From: UBA1731 sp964567665
Lineage (GTDB): Bacteria > Verrucomicrobiota > Kiritimatiellia > RFP12 > UBA1067
DNA: 64,000 nt
Assembly (NCBI GenBank): GCA_964567665.1
Contig: CAZMNN010000009.1
Location: 4,988 to 68,987, forward strand
Reading direction: 5' to 3'
Positions 8,248 to 16,464 of the stretch are shown here, one piece after another. The notes under the pieces were generated by a model that worked only from the letters and a program-made list of their open reading frames with translations, was not told the DNA's origin and made no database searches. Position numbers and translations under genes: made by a program. Within the stretch, counting starts at the first letter, position 1. Each line of letters begins with the position of its first letter.

Positions 8248-9050
8248 TGAAAAGGATTGCCATCATTCTCGTGCTGGCCGCCATGGGCGGCATTGCGTGG
8301 TTCTGCCAGCGCAACGCCGGTTCGCGGTCTGCCGAAGCGGACATGATAGTTGCCGGGCTTGGCGGGTTCAGGGGCATCATCGCGGAGGTGGTGTGGTTCC
8401 GGGCGGACAGGCTGCAGGATGAGGGACGGTATTCGGAGATGGCGCAGCTGGCCAACGTGCTCACGTCCCTTGAACCACACACGCCAGAGGTGTGGACGTA
8501 TGCGGCGTGGAATCTTGCATACAACATATCCGTCATGATGCCGACTTCGGAGGACAGGTGGCGCTGGGTGAAGGCGGCTCTCACGCTTTTGCGTGACGAC
8601 GGGCTGCGCCTCAACCCGGAGAGTCCGGAGCTTCACCGTGAGATTGCCTGGCTGTTTCTCTCCAAGATAGGCGGCACAATCGACGAGGCCTCATCACTCT
8701 ACACACGGAAATGGAACGCGGAGGTCGATGCTGCGGCGGGCGATTGGGCGTCGCTCAAGATGGACGCTTCGCTGCTGGCGTACATCGACCGCAAGTACGG
8801 GAGGCAGGACTGGAGAAGCCCAAAGGCCTCTGCGCTCTATTGGGCGCATTACGGACTTGCGCTGAAGCCGAAGGGACGGGCAAGGGCGGAACTCCGGCAG
8901 GTGCTGTACCAGACGCTGATGATGGAGTCGCTTGAGGATCCCAGGTTCGCTCCAAGTGCATTGCGGGCCATGCGAGACGCCTACGTTGAAGAGCCGTCCC
9001 CTGCTCTCAAGGACATGATGCTGCGATTCCGCGCGAAGTTCGCACTTTGA
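8244..9050 (+). CDS. Membrane-anchored helical-repeat (TPR-like) protein
   Basis: No enzyme motif recognised. ATG 8244 overlaps the ribE stop (ATGA). Residues 5-20 (AIILVLAAMGGIAWFC) form one hydrophobic segment, either a signal anchor or an uncleaved export signal. The rest (268 residues in total) is helical, with the pattern VWFRADRLQDEGRYSEMAQL, then LTSLEPHTPEVWTYAAWNLAY, then LNPESPELHREIAWLF, i.e. tetratricopeptide-like units with the small-Gly-Tyr and Pro positions expected. Similar proteins with one N-terminal membrane helix and TPRs are common in Verrucomicrobia-type genomes, and I infer a periplasmic scaffold. It is directly followed by an exported Trp-rich protein; the pair may work together. 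Confidence 0.75.
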   Translation: MMKRIAIILVLAAMGGIAWFCQRNAGSRSAEADMIVAGLGGFRGIIAEVVWFRADRLQDEGRYSEMAQLANVLTSLEPHTPEVWTYAAWNLAYNISVMMPTSEDRWRWVKAALTLLRDDGLRLNPESPELHREIAWLFLSKIGGTIDEASSLYTRKWNAEVDAAAGDWASLKMDASLLAYIDRKYGRQDWRSPKASALYWAHYGLALKPKGRARAELRQVLYQTLMMESLEDPRFAPSALRAMRDAYVEEPSPALKDMMLRFRAKFAL

Positions 9051-9065
9051 TGATTGGTGCCGGTG

Positions 9066-10190
9066 ATGAAAAAACGCCTACATATTCTTCTGCCGGTTCT
9101 TGCGGTGCTTTCCGCATGGACGGCGGCCGCCGTCGATGTGAACGTCGGACCGCTTTTCGAGTACGATTCCGAAAGGGATTTCGTTGCGGTTCGCCCGCTC
9201 TGGTCGTCAACTCCCAAGACCGAGGACTTCGTCTGGCCGCTCGGAACGTGGCACACGGCCGACGATGCGTTCTGGTACAGGTTCCTTTTCCTTGTGTACG
9301 GACACGAGCGCAGCGTCAACGTGTTTCCGCTCTGGTTCTCCGGACGCGACCGCGAGACGGACGAGTTCCATTGGGCGGCGTTCCCGTTCTACGGCGAACA
9401 TCCGCACATGCTCTTCATGGATGACATTCATTTTGTCCTTTGGCCGCTGTACATGGACTATTCGGTCAAGGATGTGAAATCCCATGCGGTCTTGTGGCCG
9501 ATATTCTCGTGGAAGGATTCGCCACGGGAGGCGGTCGGCATATGGCCGGCGTGGGGATGGTCAAGGTTGCGCGAATCCATCCACTACTACATGCTCTGGC
9601 CGATATTCACCTGCGCCGACTACGGCAAGGACAGAGACACCTCCGGTGCCGGACGAAGCTACATGATATGGCCGCTGTATGGTGAGGTGCAGAGGGAGCG
9701 TGAGCGCCAAAGGCTGATTCTGCCGCCGCTCTTCTCGGTTGCGGAAACGCCGCAGACATGGCGTCTGCGCTGTCCGTGGCCGTTCGTGGACATAGAGTTG
9801 GGCGCCCGCAGAGACAGATGGAGCGTATGGCCGCTTGTCGAGCACAGCGTACAGAAGCGGTATGCCGACGGTCGGGCGGATGACAGCATATGGCGTTTCG
9901 GGTGGCAACTGGTTGAGAAGACGAACTCACGTCTGAACGTATTTCCGTTCTTCACGATGGAAAAGGATTTTATCCGTGTGTGGCCGTTCTGGAGCAAACG
10001 TACGGACGGCGGCTGCGAGAAGGTGAAGGTTCCGGACATCGTGCCGATCCGAAACGCCGATGGGCTTGTGCGGAACTGGGAGCCGTTCTGGACGCTCTAC
10101 TCGTCAGAAGACCTTCCGGACGGGTCTGTCCGCCGCAGGTTCCTGTGCAACATATTCTGGTGGACGTCTAAACCGGACACTCCGAAATGA
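9066..10190 (+). CDS. Exported Trp-Pro-rich repeat protein
   Basis: Unrecognised family. ATG 9066 begins a clear signal peptide (MKKRLHILLPVLAVLSAWTAAA, cleavage about residue 22). TTG 9054 and GTG 9057/9063 are alternative starts, but only the ATG gives a compact signal. The mature ~350 residues contain about a dozen copies of a short aromatic motif, xWPLx or xFPLW (VRPLWSS, FVWPLG, NVFPLWFSG, LWPLYMDY, VLWPIFSWKD, IWPLYGEV, SVWPLVEHS, RVWPFWSK), spaced 20-35 residues, each followed by charged or turn residues. This is what a beta-strand repeat (propeller or up-down barrel) looks like, with an aromatic-Pro strand in every unit. It is probably periplasmic or surface exposed. Stop and next start are 9 nt apart. 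Confidence 0.75.
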   Translation: MKKRLHILLPVLAVLSAWTAAAVDVNVGPLFEYDSERDFVAVRPLWSSTPKTEDFVWPLGTWHTADDAFWYRFLFLVYGHERSVNVFPLWFSGRDRETDEFHWAAFPFYGEHPHMLFMDDIHFVLWPLYMDYSVKDVKSHAVLWPIFSWKDSPREAVGIWPAWGWSRLRESIHYYMLWPIFTCADYGKDRDTSGAGRSYMIWPLYGEVQRERERQRLILPPLFSVAETPQTWRLRCPWPFVDIELGARRDRWSVWPLVEHSVQKRYADGRADDSIWRFGWQLVEKTNSRLNVFPFFTMEKDFIRVWPFWSKRTDGGCEKVKVPDIVPIRNADGLVRNWEPFWTLYSSEDLPDGSVRRRFLCNIFWWTSKPDTPK

Positions 10191-10199
10191 GGTGATTGC

Positions 10200-10931
10200 A
10201 TGAGGTTCGATCTGCACATTCATTCATGCCTGTCGCCGTGCGCGAACCTCGAAATGTCGCCGTCGGATATCGTCAAGAGGGCGGCATCCGCCGGAGTCGA
10301 ATGCGTGGCGCTCACAGACCACCAGTCGGCGCTGAACGCACCAGCCATTGCCGAATGTGCGAAACGGGCTGGGATCGGATGTCTCTACGGAATCGAGGTA
10401 TGCACCGCCGAGGAAGCGCACACGCTTGCGATATTCGACACTCCGGAACAGGCGCTCGCGATGACGGAGTGGGTGTATTCTGCGATGCCGAAGCGGGTCA
10501 ACGATCCGGACGTGTTCGGCGATCAGCCGATTGTCACATGGGACGATGAAATCGTGGACATGGAATGGCGCATACTCGCCATGGCGTGCCGAAGAACAGT
10601 CCAGGAGGTGTCGGCCAAGTGCCATGAACTCGATGGCGTATACGTTGCCGCACACATCGACAGGCCGAGCTTCAGCGTATATTCGCAGTTCGGGTGCATT
10701 CCGGACGGATGCTTCGATGCGGTTGAGTTCAGCCGGACGGCGGACGAGACGATCTGGCTGCCGAAGGCGGACGGGTACGCCGTCACAAGATCGTCGGACG
10801 CCCACAACCTCGACGATGTTGCAAAGGTATGGACAGAGATAGACACAGACTCTCCGTCGGTTGCGGGGCTGAAAGCGGCATTCAAAAGAAAAGCCACGAA
10901 GATTTCCCCGCGCCTCACGGCTTTCGTGTGA
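10200..10931 (+). CDS. PHP-domain metal-dependent phosphoesterase
   Basis: Polymerase-and-histidinol-phosphatase (PHP) family hydrolase with a trinuclear metal site. Metal-ligand motifs in order: DLHIHSCLSPC at residues 4-14, LTDHQS, YGIEV, AAHIDRP, and RSSDAHNLDD near the C-terminus. At 243 residues the protein is a stand-alone PHP domain, so it is not a DNA polymerase III piece. Members hydrolyse small phosphate esters (for example nucleoside 3',5'-bisphosphates), but the substrate cannot be told from sequence. The ATG at 10200 follows GAGGTG. It is the last gene of the smc-ribE group; its stop codon abuts the promoter of the next gene. Confidence 0.85.
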   Translation: MRFDLHIHSCLSPCANLEMSPSDIVKRAASAGVECVALTDHQSALNAPAIAECAKRAGIGCLYGIEVCTAEEAHTLAIFDTPEQALAMTEWVYSAMPKRVNDPDVFGDQPIVTWDDEIVDMEWRILAMACRRTVQEVSAKCHELDGVYVAAHIDRPSFSVYSQFGCIPDGCFDAVEFSRTADETIWLPKADGYAVTRSSDAHNLDDVAKVWTEIDTDSPSVAGLKAAFKRKATKISPRLTAFV

Positions 10932-10937
10932 TATAAT
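10929..10937 (+). promoter_or_regulatory. Extended -10 promoter of the IMP cyclohydrolase gene
   Basis: TGATATAAT: the TG element comes from the stop codon of the preceding gene. No -35 is evident. The leader is about 26 nt, with AAGGA at 10956-10960. Confidence 0.7.
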
Positions 10938-10969
10938 TCTCCACTCACAACCGCAAAGGATATTTCGAG

Positions 10970-11650
10970 ATGGCTCTCAACATCGTAAAAGACATCGACA
11001 GCCGCGTGGCTGTCAAGAACGTGCTTATGTCCGTATCGGACAAGACTGGACTTGAGACGTTTGTACCTGCTCTCATAAAGGCCTGCCCCGGCGTGAAGAT
11101 TTTTTCGACCGGCGGCACGTACGCGAAGATCAAGGAACTGCTTGGTGCGGAAGCGGACAAGACGCTTGTCGCCGTGAGCGACTACACCGGGCAGCCGGAG
11201 ATGCAGGGCGGGCTTGTGAAGACGCTTGACTTCAAAATCTATCTTGGACTTCTCTCCGAGACGTACAACGATGCCCATCAGGCGGATCTGAAGCGGCTCT
11301 CCGCTCTCCCGATCGACATGGTGGTTGTCAACCTCTATCCGTTCCAGCAGACCGTAGCGAAGCCTGATGTCACGCCGGAGATGGCGCGGACGAACATCGA
11401 CATCGGCGGCCCCTGCATGGTACGGGCATCTGCGAAGAACTATCTTCGCGTCGCATCTGTCACCGATCCTCTCGACTACGGCAGCATCGTCGCCGAACTT
11501 GAGGCACACAGCGGCACACTTGGGCTTGCGACGCGCTTCAAGCTGATGAAGAAGGCCTTTGCCCACACGGCGGCGTACGACACTGCGATATCGCAGTTCT
11601 TCGCATCCCGTACGTGGGAGGAAATCGACGGCACGTACGTTCAAAAGTGA
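10970..11650 (+). CDS. purH: Stand-alone IMP cyclohydrolase (PurH N-terminal domain only)
   Basis: Closes the ring of FAICAR to give IMP, the last step of de novo purine synthesis. The 226 residues correspond to the N-terminal MGS-like half of bifunctional PurH: LMSVSDKTGLETF, FSTGGTYAKIK, VVNLYPFQQTV, NIDIGGPCMVRASAKNYLRV. The C-terminal AICAR formyltransferase half is absent, and the ORF stops cleanly before a terminator, so this is not a frameshift. The usual VKTLHPKIHGG block is changed to VKTLDFKIYLG, which alters two conserved histidines. The formyltransferase must be encoded elsewhere if the pathway is complete. ATG 10970 has AAGGA 9 nt upstream. purM lies on the other strand at 35-36 kb. 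Confidence 0.88.
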   Translation: MALNIVKDIDSRVAVKNVLMSVSDKTGLETFVPALIKACPGVKIFSTGGTYAKIKELLGAEADKTLVAVSDYTGQPEMQGGLVKTLDFKIYLGLLSETYNDAHQADLKRLSALPIDMVVVNLYPFQQTVAKPDVTPEMARTNIDIGGPCMVRASAKNYLRVASVTDPLDYGSIVAELEAHSGTLGLATRFKLMKKAFAHTAAYDTAISQFFASRTWEEIDGTYVQK

Positions 11651-11700
11651 CGCAGCTTGCGATTTGGCCCGGCGGATGTGCTTCTGCCCGGCGATAAAGA

Positions 11701-11742
11701 AAAGAGAACGGCCGATGAGCATAGCATCGACCGTTCTCTTTT
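11701..11742. terminator. Bidirectional terminator between purH and gyrA
   Basis: AAAGAGAACGG (11701-11711) pairs with CCGTTCTCTTT (11731-11741), with an inner CGATG/CATCG stem. An A-run lies on the left and a T-run on the right, so it can stop transcription from both convergent genes. Confidence 0.88.
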
Positions 11743-11762
11743 CCGCATTAAGCCAGTCAGCG

Positions 11763-14375
11763 TCACTGCTGCTCTGCGTTTGCCCCGGTGCCTTCAGCAG
11801 GGCTGTCTGCAATTTCAACTCCGTCGTCTTCAGCAGGGGTGTTGACGGTGTTTTCTGCCGTATCGGCGACCGCAGTTTGTGCGGCCTCTCCATCATCCTT
11901 GTCTTCTGCCTCGCAGACCGAAACGGAGGCCAACTGTGCGCCGTCCGAGAGCCGCACAAGCTTTACGCCCTTGGCTGTACGTCCCTGTACGCTGAAGTCA
12001 GACACTGCGCTGCGCACCATCTGCTGGTCGCTGGTGATTGAAATCACGTTCTCATCCTCGGAGACGGCGTGTGCCGCCACGACTTCGCCGTTGCGGTCTT
12101 CGCCCTTGATTCCGATCATGCCCTTGCCGCCGCGATGGTGCGGCGAGAAGTCCTTAAATGCGCAGCGTTTCCCGTAGCCGTTGGATGTGGCGATGAACAG
12201 CGTCTTTGCGTCATCGACGGCATCAAGCGAGACGACCTGATCACCCTCGCGCAGCCTGATTCCGGTCACGCCGGTGGCTGTGCGGCCCATGCGCCTTACT
12301 TCCGATGACGGGAAGCGCATCGCCAATCCCTGACGGGTGAGCATGATCACGTCTTCGCCGGGCTTGACGAGACGCACCTCGACAAGCTGGTCGCCATCCT
12401 CGATGTTCAGTGCGCGGATGCCGTTCCGGTTGACGTTTCTGTAGTCCGAAAGCAGCGTCTTCTTCACAGTGCCAAGCTTCGTCGCGAAGAACACGTCCAC
12501 ATCGCCGTCAAAGCTGCGAATCGGAAGAAGCTGGAGAGCCTGCTCGCCCTCTTGAAGGTTCAGGAAGTTTATGAGCGGCTTGCCGAAGCTCGTTCTCGGC
12601 GCTTCCGGAATCTCATAGGCGTCCTTCAGGAAGAGACGGCCGGTGTTCGTGAAGAACAGAAGGGAGTCGTGCGTCTGCGCGACGAAGACGAGACGTATGA
12701 AGTCCTCCTCCTTCACCTGCGCACCTTTTACTCCGTGGCCGCCGCGCTTCTGCTCGCGGTATTCCGAAAGCGGAACGCGCTTCACGTACCCACGGTTGGA
12801 AAGGGTGATCACGCACGGTTCGTCCGCGATGAGATCCCTTATTGAGACTTCGTTTTCGTCCGGGACAATCTCCGTGCGGCGGCGTGACGATTCCTTGTTG
12901 GCGAACTTCTCCTTGATGTAGGCGAGGTCGTCCTTGATTATCTGGTAGATGCGTGCGGGATCCGCAAGGATTGCCTGAAGGTCTGCGATCTTCGCGAGGA
13001 GTTCGGCAAGTTCCGCCTCAAGCTTTTCGCGTTCAAGTCCGGTGAGCTGGTAGAGCCTCATGTCGAGGATCGCGTTCACCTGAAGTTCGCTGAACATGAA
13101 GCGCTGCACGAGCGCGTTCTTGGCGTCTTCGCGGTTCTTCGACCCACGGATGATCCGCACCACTTCGTCAAGGTTCGCGATCGCGACAAGCAGACCGTCA
13201 AGGATGTGCTTCCGCGCCTCGGCCTTCTTCAGCTCGAACTGCGTCCGCCGTGTGATGACTTCGAAGCGGTGGTCTACATAGCACTTGAAGAAGTCCTTGA
13301 GGTTGAGGATTCGCGGCCGCCCCTTGTCGATGGCGAGCATGATCGCGCCGAAGGTGGTCTGGAGTTCCGTGTGCTTGTAGAGGTGGTTCAGAACGATCTG
13401 ACCGACGGCGTCGCGCTTGAGGTCGATGACGATGCGCACATCCGCCTTGGAGAGGTCGTGGATGTCGGATATGCCCTCGATGACCTTCTCCTTGACGAGA
13501 TTGGTCATGTGTATGAGCATTTCGCGCTTGTTGACGTTGTACGGAATCTCCGTTATGACGATGCGTTCGCGTCCGTTTTTCTCCGTCTCTATCGTCGCCT
13601 TGCCGCGAACGCGGAGCTGTCCGCGCCCCAGCTTGTACATTGCGGAGATGCCGTTGTATCCGCAGATCTGCGCACCGGTCGGGAAGTCCGGGCCTTTGAC
13701 GTACTTCATCAGGTCGTCTATCGTGCAGTCCGGGTTGCCGACGTAGAAGGTGAGAGCGTCGCACAGTTCGCCGAGGTTGTGCGGCGGGATGTTCGTGGCC
13801 ATGCCGACGGCGATTCCGGACGAGCCGTTGAGAAGGAGGTTCGGCAGCTTGCCTGGCAGCACGGACGGCTCCTTCGTGGTCTCGTCGTAGTTGGGCACCA
13901 TGTCCACGGTGTCCTTTTCGAGATCGCCGAGCATTTCGTCCGTGATTCTCTGCATACGGACTTCGGTGTAACGCATTGCTGCGGCGCCGTCGCCGTCTAT
14001 GGAGCCGAAGTTTCCGTGTCCGTCGACGAGCGGATAGCGGAGAGAGAAGTCCTGCGCCATCCGGACAATCGTGTCGTACACGGCGGAATCGCCGTGCGGG
14101 TGGTACTTACCGATCACGTCACCGACGACGCGGGCGCTTTTGAGATGCTTCGAGTTCCACGTGTTGTTCAGCATGTACATTGCGTACAGGCAGCGACGGT
14201 GCACAGGCTTCAATCCGTCGCGCACGTCTGGAAGGGCGCGTCCGACAATGACCGACATGGAGTAGTCGATGTAGTCACGCGCCATCTCGTCCTCGATGCT
14301 CACATCCTCAAGCGTCCCTGTCGGCACCGCAGGCATCTGCTCCAGATCAGTCTCGTTCTTCTCTTCTTCTGACAT
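11763..14375 (-). CDS. gyrA: DNA gyrase subunit A
   Basis: Catalytic subunit of the type IIA topoisomerase that introduces negative supercoils. Residues near the start: DYIDYSMSVIVGRALPDVRDG; HPHGDSAVYDTIVRMAQ (quinolone-determining region with Ser and Asp intact, so no resistance substitution there); the active-site Tyr in AAMRYTEVRM. The C-terminal beta-pinwheel carries the gyrase-specific GyrA box QKRGGHG, which argues for GyrA over ParC. 870 residues, ending in an acidic low-complexity tail. The start ATG (14373-14375) gives MSEEEKNETD; an upstream in-frame extension to 14774 runs through the promoter and is rejected. gyrB is not in the window. Confidence 0.96.
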   Translation of the reverse strand: MSEEEKNETDLEQMPAVPTGTLEDVSIEDEMARDYIDYSMSVIVGRALPDVRDGLKPVHRRCLYAMYMLNNTWNSKHLKSARVVGDVIGKYHPHGDSAVYDTIVRMAQDFSLRYPLVDGHGNFGSIDGDGAAAMRYTEVRMQRITDEMLGDLEKDTVDMVPNYDETTKEPSVLPGKLPNLLLNGSSGIAVGMATNIPPHNLGELCDALTFYVGNPDCTIDDLMKYVKGPDFPTGAQICGYNGISAMYKLGRGQLRVRGKATIETEKNGRERIVITEIPYNVNKREMLIHMTNLVKEKVIEGISDIHDLSKADVRIVIDLKRDAVGQIVLNHLYKHTELQTTFGAIMLAIDKGRPRILNLKDFFKCYVDHRFEVITRRTQFELKKAEARKHILDGLLVAIANLDEVVRIIRGSKNREDAKNALVQRFMFSELQVNAILDMRLYQLTGLEREKLEAELAELLAKIADLQAILADPARIYQIIKDDLAYIKEKFANKESSRRRTEIVPDENEVSIRDLIADEPCVITLSNRGYVKRVPLSEYREQKRGGHGVKGAQVKEEDFIRLVFVAQTHDSLLFFTNTGRLFLKDAYEIPEAPRTSFGKPLINFLNLQEGEQALQLLPIRSFDGDVDVFFATKLGTVKKTLLSDYRNVNRNGIRALNIEDGDQLVEVRLVKPGEDVIMLTRQGLAMRFPSSEVRRMGRTATGVTGIRLREGDQVVSLDAVDDAKTLFIATSNGYGKRCAFKDFSPHHRGGKGMIGIKGEDRNGEVVAAHAVSEDENVISITSDQQMVRSAVSDFSVQGRTAKGVKLVRLSDGAQLASVSVCEAEDKDDGEAAQTAVADTAENTVNTPAEDDGVEIADSPAEGTGANAEQQ

Positions 14376-14414
14376 TAATTCAACCCGTTCTTTTGGAATC
14401 AAATAAACCTGTAC

Positions 14415-14423
14415 ATTATACCA
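14415..14423 (-). promoter_or_regulatory. Extended -10 promoter of gyrA
   Basis: On the minus strand, TGGTATAAT. The predicted start is near 14408, giving a leader of about 33 nt. It is divergent from the promoter of the ABC ATPase gene about 100 bp away. Confidence 0.72.
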
Positions 14424-14498
14424 TATTAACCAACGTGAATGTTGTGCCAGAGCAGTTGTGCAATGTTGCGCCGGGATTCTGATCGCAATGCGCAGATG

Positions 14499-14526
14499 CC
14501 ACAAACGTAGCGGTTTGTGGTAAAAT
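14499..14526 (+). promoter_or_regulatory. Promoter of the ABC ATPase gene with overlapping dyad
   Basis: CCACAAAC-GTAGCG-GTTTGTGG is a perfect 8-bp inverted repeat (14499-14520) whose right arm ends in the TGG of the extended -10 TGGTAAAAT (14518-14526). A protein bound there would block the polymerase, so it is a candidate operator. The coding start follows only 12 nt after the -10. Confidence 0.65.
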
Positions 14527-14538
14527 GCTCCCCCAGTT

Positions 14539-15561
14539 ATGGCGGCAGTTGTTTTCGACAGGGTCTGCAAAGTGTATTCGCGGGGAGACGCCCCTGCGGT
14601 TGACGGCTTTTCGCTTGAAATAGCGGATGGCGAGTTCGTAGTGCTGGTAGGCCCGTCCGGGTGCGGGAAGTCCACCACGCTGCGTATGGTCGCCGGGCTT
14701 GAGCTGCCGACATCCGGCAGCATATCCATTGCCGGACGCGACGTTACGGCACTGCCGCCGAAAGACCGGGACATAGCGATGGTCTTCCAGAACTATGCGC
14801 TGTATCCGCACATGACGGTGCGCGAGAACCTTTCCTTTGCGCTGAAGCTGCGCCATGTGCCGAAGAGGGAGATTGCGCAGCGGGCCGATGCGGCGGCGGA
14901 GACGCTTGGGCTTACGCCGTATATGGATCGTCTGCCAAAGGCGCTGTCCGGCGGACAGCGCCAGCGCGTCGCGCTTGGCCGGGCGATTGTGCGCAATCCG
15001 AGCGTATTCCTCTTCGACGAGCCGCTTTCCAACCTTGACGCCAAGATGCGCGTCGAAATGCGCGCCGAGATTGTTCGTCTGCACCGCAGGCTCGGATCCA
15101 CGATGATATATGTGACGCATGACCAGACAGAGGCCATGACGATGGGGACGCGCATCGTCGTGATGAACGGAGGGCGCATACAGCAGGCCGCCGCTCCGAT
15201 GGACGTGTATCGGCACCCCGCCAACACGTTTGTGGCCTCGTTCATCGGAACGCCGCCGATGAACCTCTTCCCGCCAGGAATGCTGGATCTTGGCCGCACG
15301 GTCGGAGTTCGTCCGGAAGACATCGCGATAGTGAGGTGCGCTCAAGCAAACGCATCCGGGGAGACCGCCGGCATTCCGGCGACAGTCGATCTTGTGGAGC
15401 CGCTCGGAAGCGAAACGCTTGTGCATTGCGTAACGGCGGAACGCGGCGTCAAGGTCACTGTGCGTGTCTCCGACAGGGATGGAGATTCGTTCGTCGCGTC
15501 CGGCGGAGATGCGGTCGTGCTCGTGCCGGACATGAGAAAGGCGATCGTCTTTGAGCGCTGA
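14539..15561 (+). CDS. ugpC: ABC transporter ATP-binding protein, sugar type (MalK/UgpC/MsmK family)
   Basis: Energises an ABC importer for sugars or glycerol-phosphate compounds at the inner membrane. Walker A GPSGCGKST is at residues 38-46; Q-loop FQNYALYP; signature LSGGQRQRVALGRA; Walker B FLFDEPLSNLDA; H-loop YVTHDQTEAMT. The C-terminal TOBE/MalK-type regulatory domain includes VGVRPEDI. 340 residues, normal length. No permease or binding protein is adjacent, so it probably serves importers encoded elsewhere, as MsmK-type shared ATPases do. The start has no Shine-Dalgarno and lies 12 nt after the -10, so translation is probably leaderless. pnp follows after 53 nt. Confidence 0.92.
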   Translation: MAAVVFDRVCKVYSRGDAPAVDGFSLEIADGEFVVLVGPSGCGKSTTLRMVAGLELPTSGSISIAGRDVTALPPKDRDIAMVFQNYALYPHMTVRENLSFALKLRHVPKREIAQRADAAAETLGLTPYMDRLPKALSGGQRQRVALGRAIVRNPSVFLFDEPLSNLDAKMRVEMRAEIVRLHRRLGSTMIYVTHDQTEAMTMGTRIVVMNGGRIQQAAAPMDVYRHPANTFVASFIGTPPMNLFPPGMLDLGRTVGVRPEDIAIVRCAQANASGETAGIPATVDLVEPLGSETLVHCVTAERGVKVTVRVSDRDGDSFVASGGDAVVLVPDMRKAIVFER

Positions 15562-15614
15562 CGGTTAGATGCCGGACGCACGAGATATGCGAATGCAAGA
15601 AAGGATTGAATGAC

Positions 15615-16433
15615 ATGGACGTACGTTGTTTTGACAAGGCCGCCGACTTTCTTCCGGACGAGTGCTTCAAATTGCCGCCTGACATCGCGATTGTGCTTGG
15701 GAGCGGCTGGGGGGACGCCCTGAAGAAGGACAGGACGCTTTGCCGCATCTCCTATGCGGACATCCCCGGCATGGGCGAGACGACCGTCGTGGGGCACACG
15801 GGTGAGTTCATCCTGTACGAATACTGCGGGAAGCGCATCGTCGCGTTCTCTGGGCGTCGCCACTGGTACGAGGGTGTGGGCTGGGAGGCGGTCGTCATGC
15901 CGGTTGAGCTTGTCCGCAGGATGGGTGGAGAGACGCTGCTTCTCACGAATGCCTCTGGCGGAATCAACCCTGCGCTGCGTCCCGGCGATTTCGTCATCGT
16001 GAAGGATCACATAAACACAATCTCGCTAAATCCGCTCATCGGACCTACTGTCGAGGGGTGGGGCGTGAGGTTTCCGGACATGACGGAAGTGTACGACAGG
16101 CATTGCCGCAGCGTCCTGATGGGGGCGGCGCATCGTCTCGGTCAGCGTGTGATGGAGGGCGTGTACGCATTCACGAGCGGGCCTGTCTACGAAACGCCGG
16201 CCGAGATACGCGCATACGACCACATGGGGGCGGACATCGTAGGCATGAGCACCGTCCCGGAGGCAGTGTTCGCGAAGGCGTGCGGAATGCGCATTGCCGG
16301 GCTTTCGCTCGTATCGAACTACGCGGCAGGCATATCATCGCATCCGCTCGCGCACGACGGGGTCATTGCCGCGTCAACGGCGGCGAAGCCGATGATGTCG
16401 GCGCTGCTTGACGAATTCATCAGAACGATATAA
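15615..16433 (+). CDS. punA: Purine nucleoside phosphorylase (trimeric type)
   Basis: Phosphorolysis of inosine and guanosine to the free base and ribose-1-phosphate in purine salvage. Motifs: IAIVLGSGWGDAL (phosphate-binding Ser), VVGHTGEF, FSGRRHWYEG (the RxHxYEG block with catalytic His), LTNASGGI, TSGPVYETPAEI, and VGMSTVPEA with the later SNYAAGI (usual NxAAG). At 272 residues it is the family length. ATG 15615 is preceded by AAAGGA with about 9-nt spacing; the TTG at 15606 is rejected. Gene order with the sugar-ABC ATPase suggests a salvage and uptake context. Confidence 0.93.
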   Translation: MDVRCFDKAADFLPDECFKLPPDIAIVLGSGWGDALKKDRTLCRISYADIPGMGETTVVGHTGEFILYEYCGKRIVAFSGRRHWYEGVGWEAVVMPVELVRRMGGETLLLTNASGGINPALRPGDFVIVKDHINTISLNPLIGPTVEGWGVRFPDMTEVYDRHCRSVLMGAAHRLGQRVMEGVYAFTSGPVYETPAEIRAYDHMGADIVGMSTVPEAVFAKACGMRIAGLSLVSNYAAGISSHPLAHDGVIAASTAAKPMMSALLDEFIRTI

Positions 16434-16464
16434 AGACAAAGAACATTAAAGGAGGAGATTCATC

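Noticed and set aside
11763..14375. Calling this gene topoisomerase IV subunit A (parC)
   Set aside because: The C-terminal domain carries a GyrA box (QKRGGHG), which supports gyrase.
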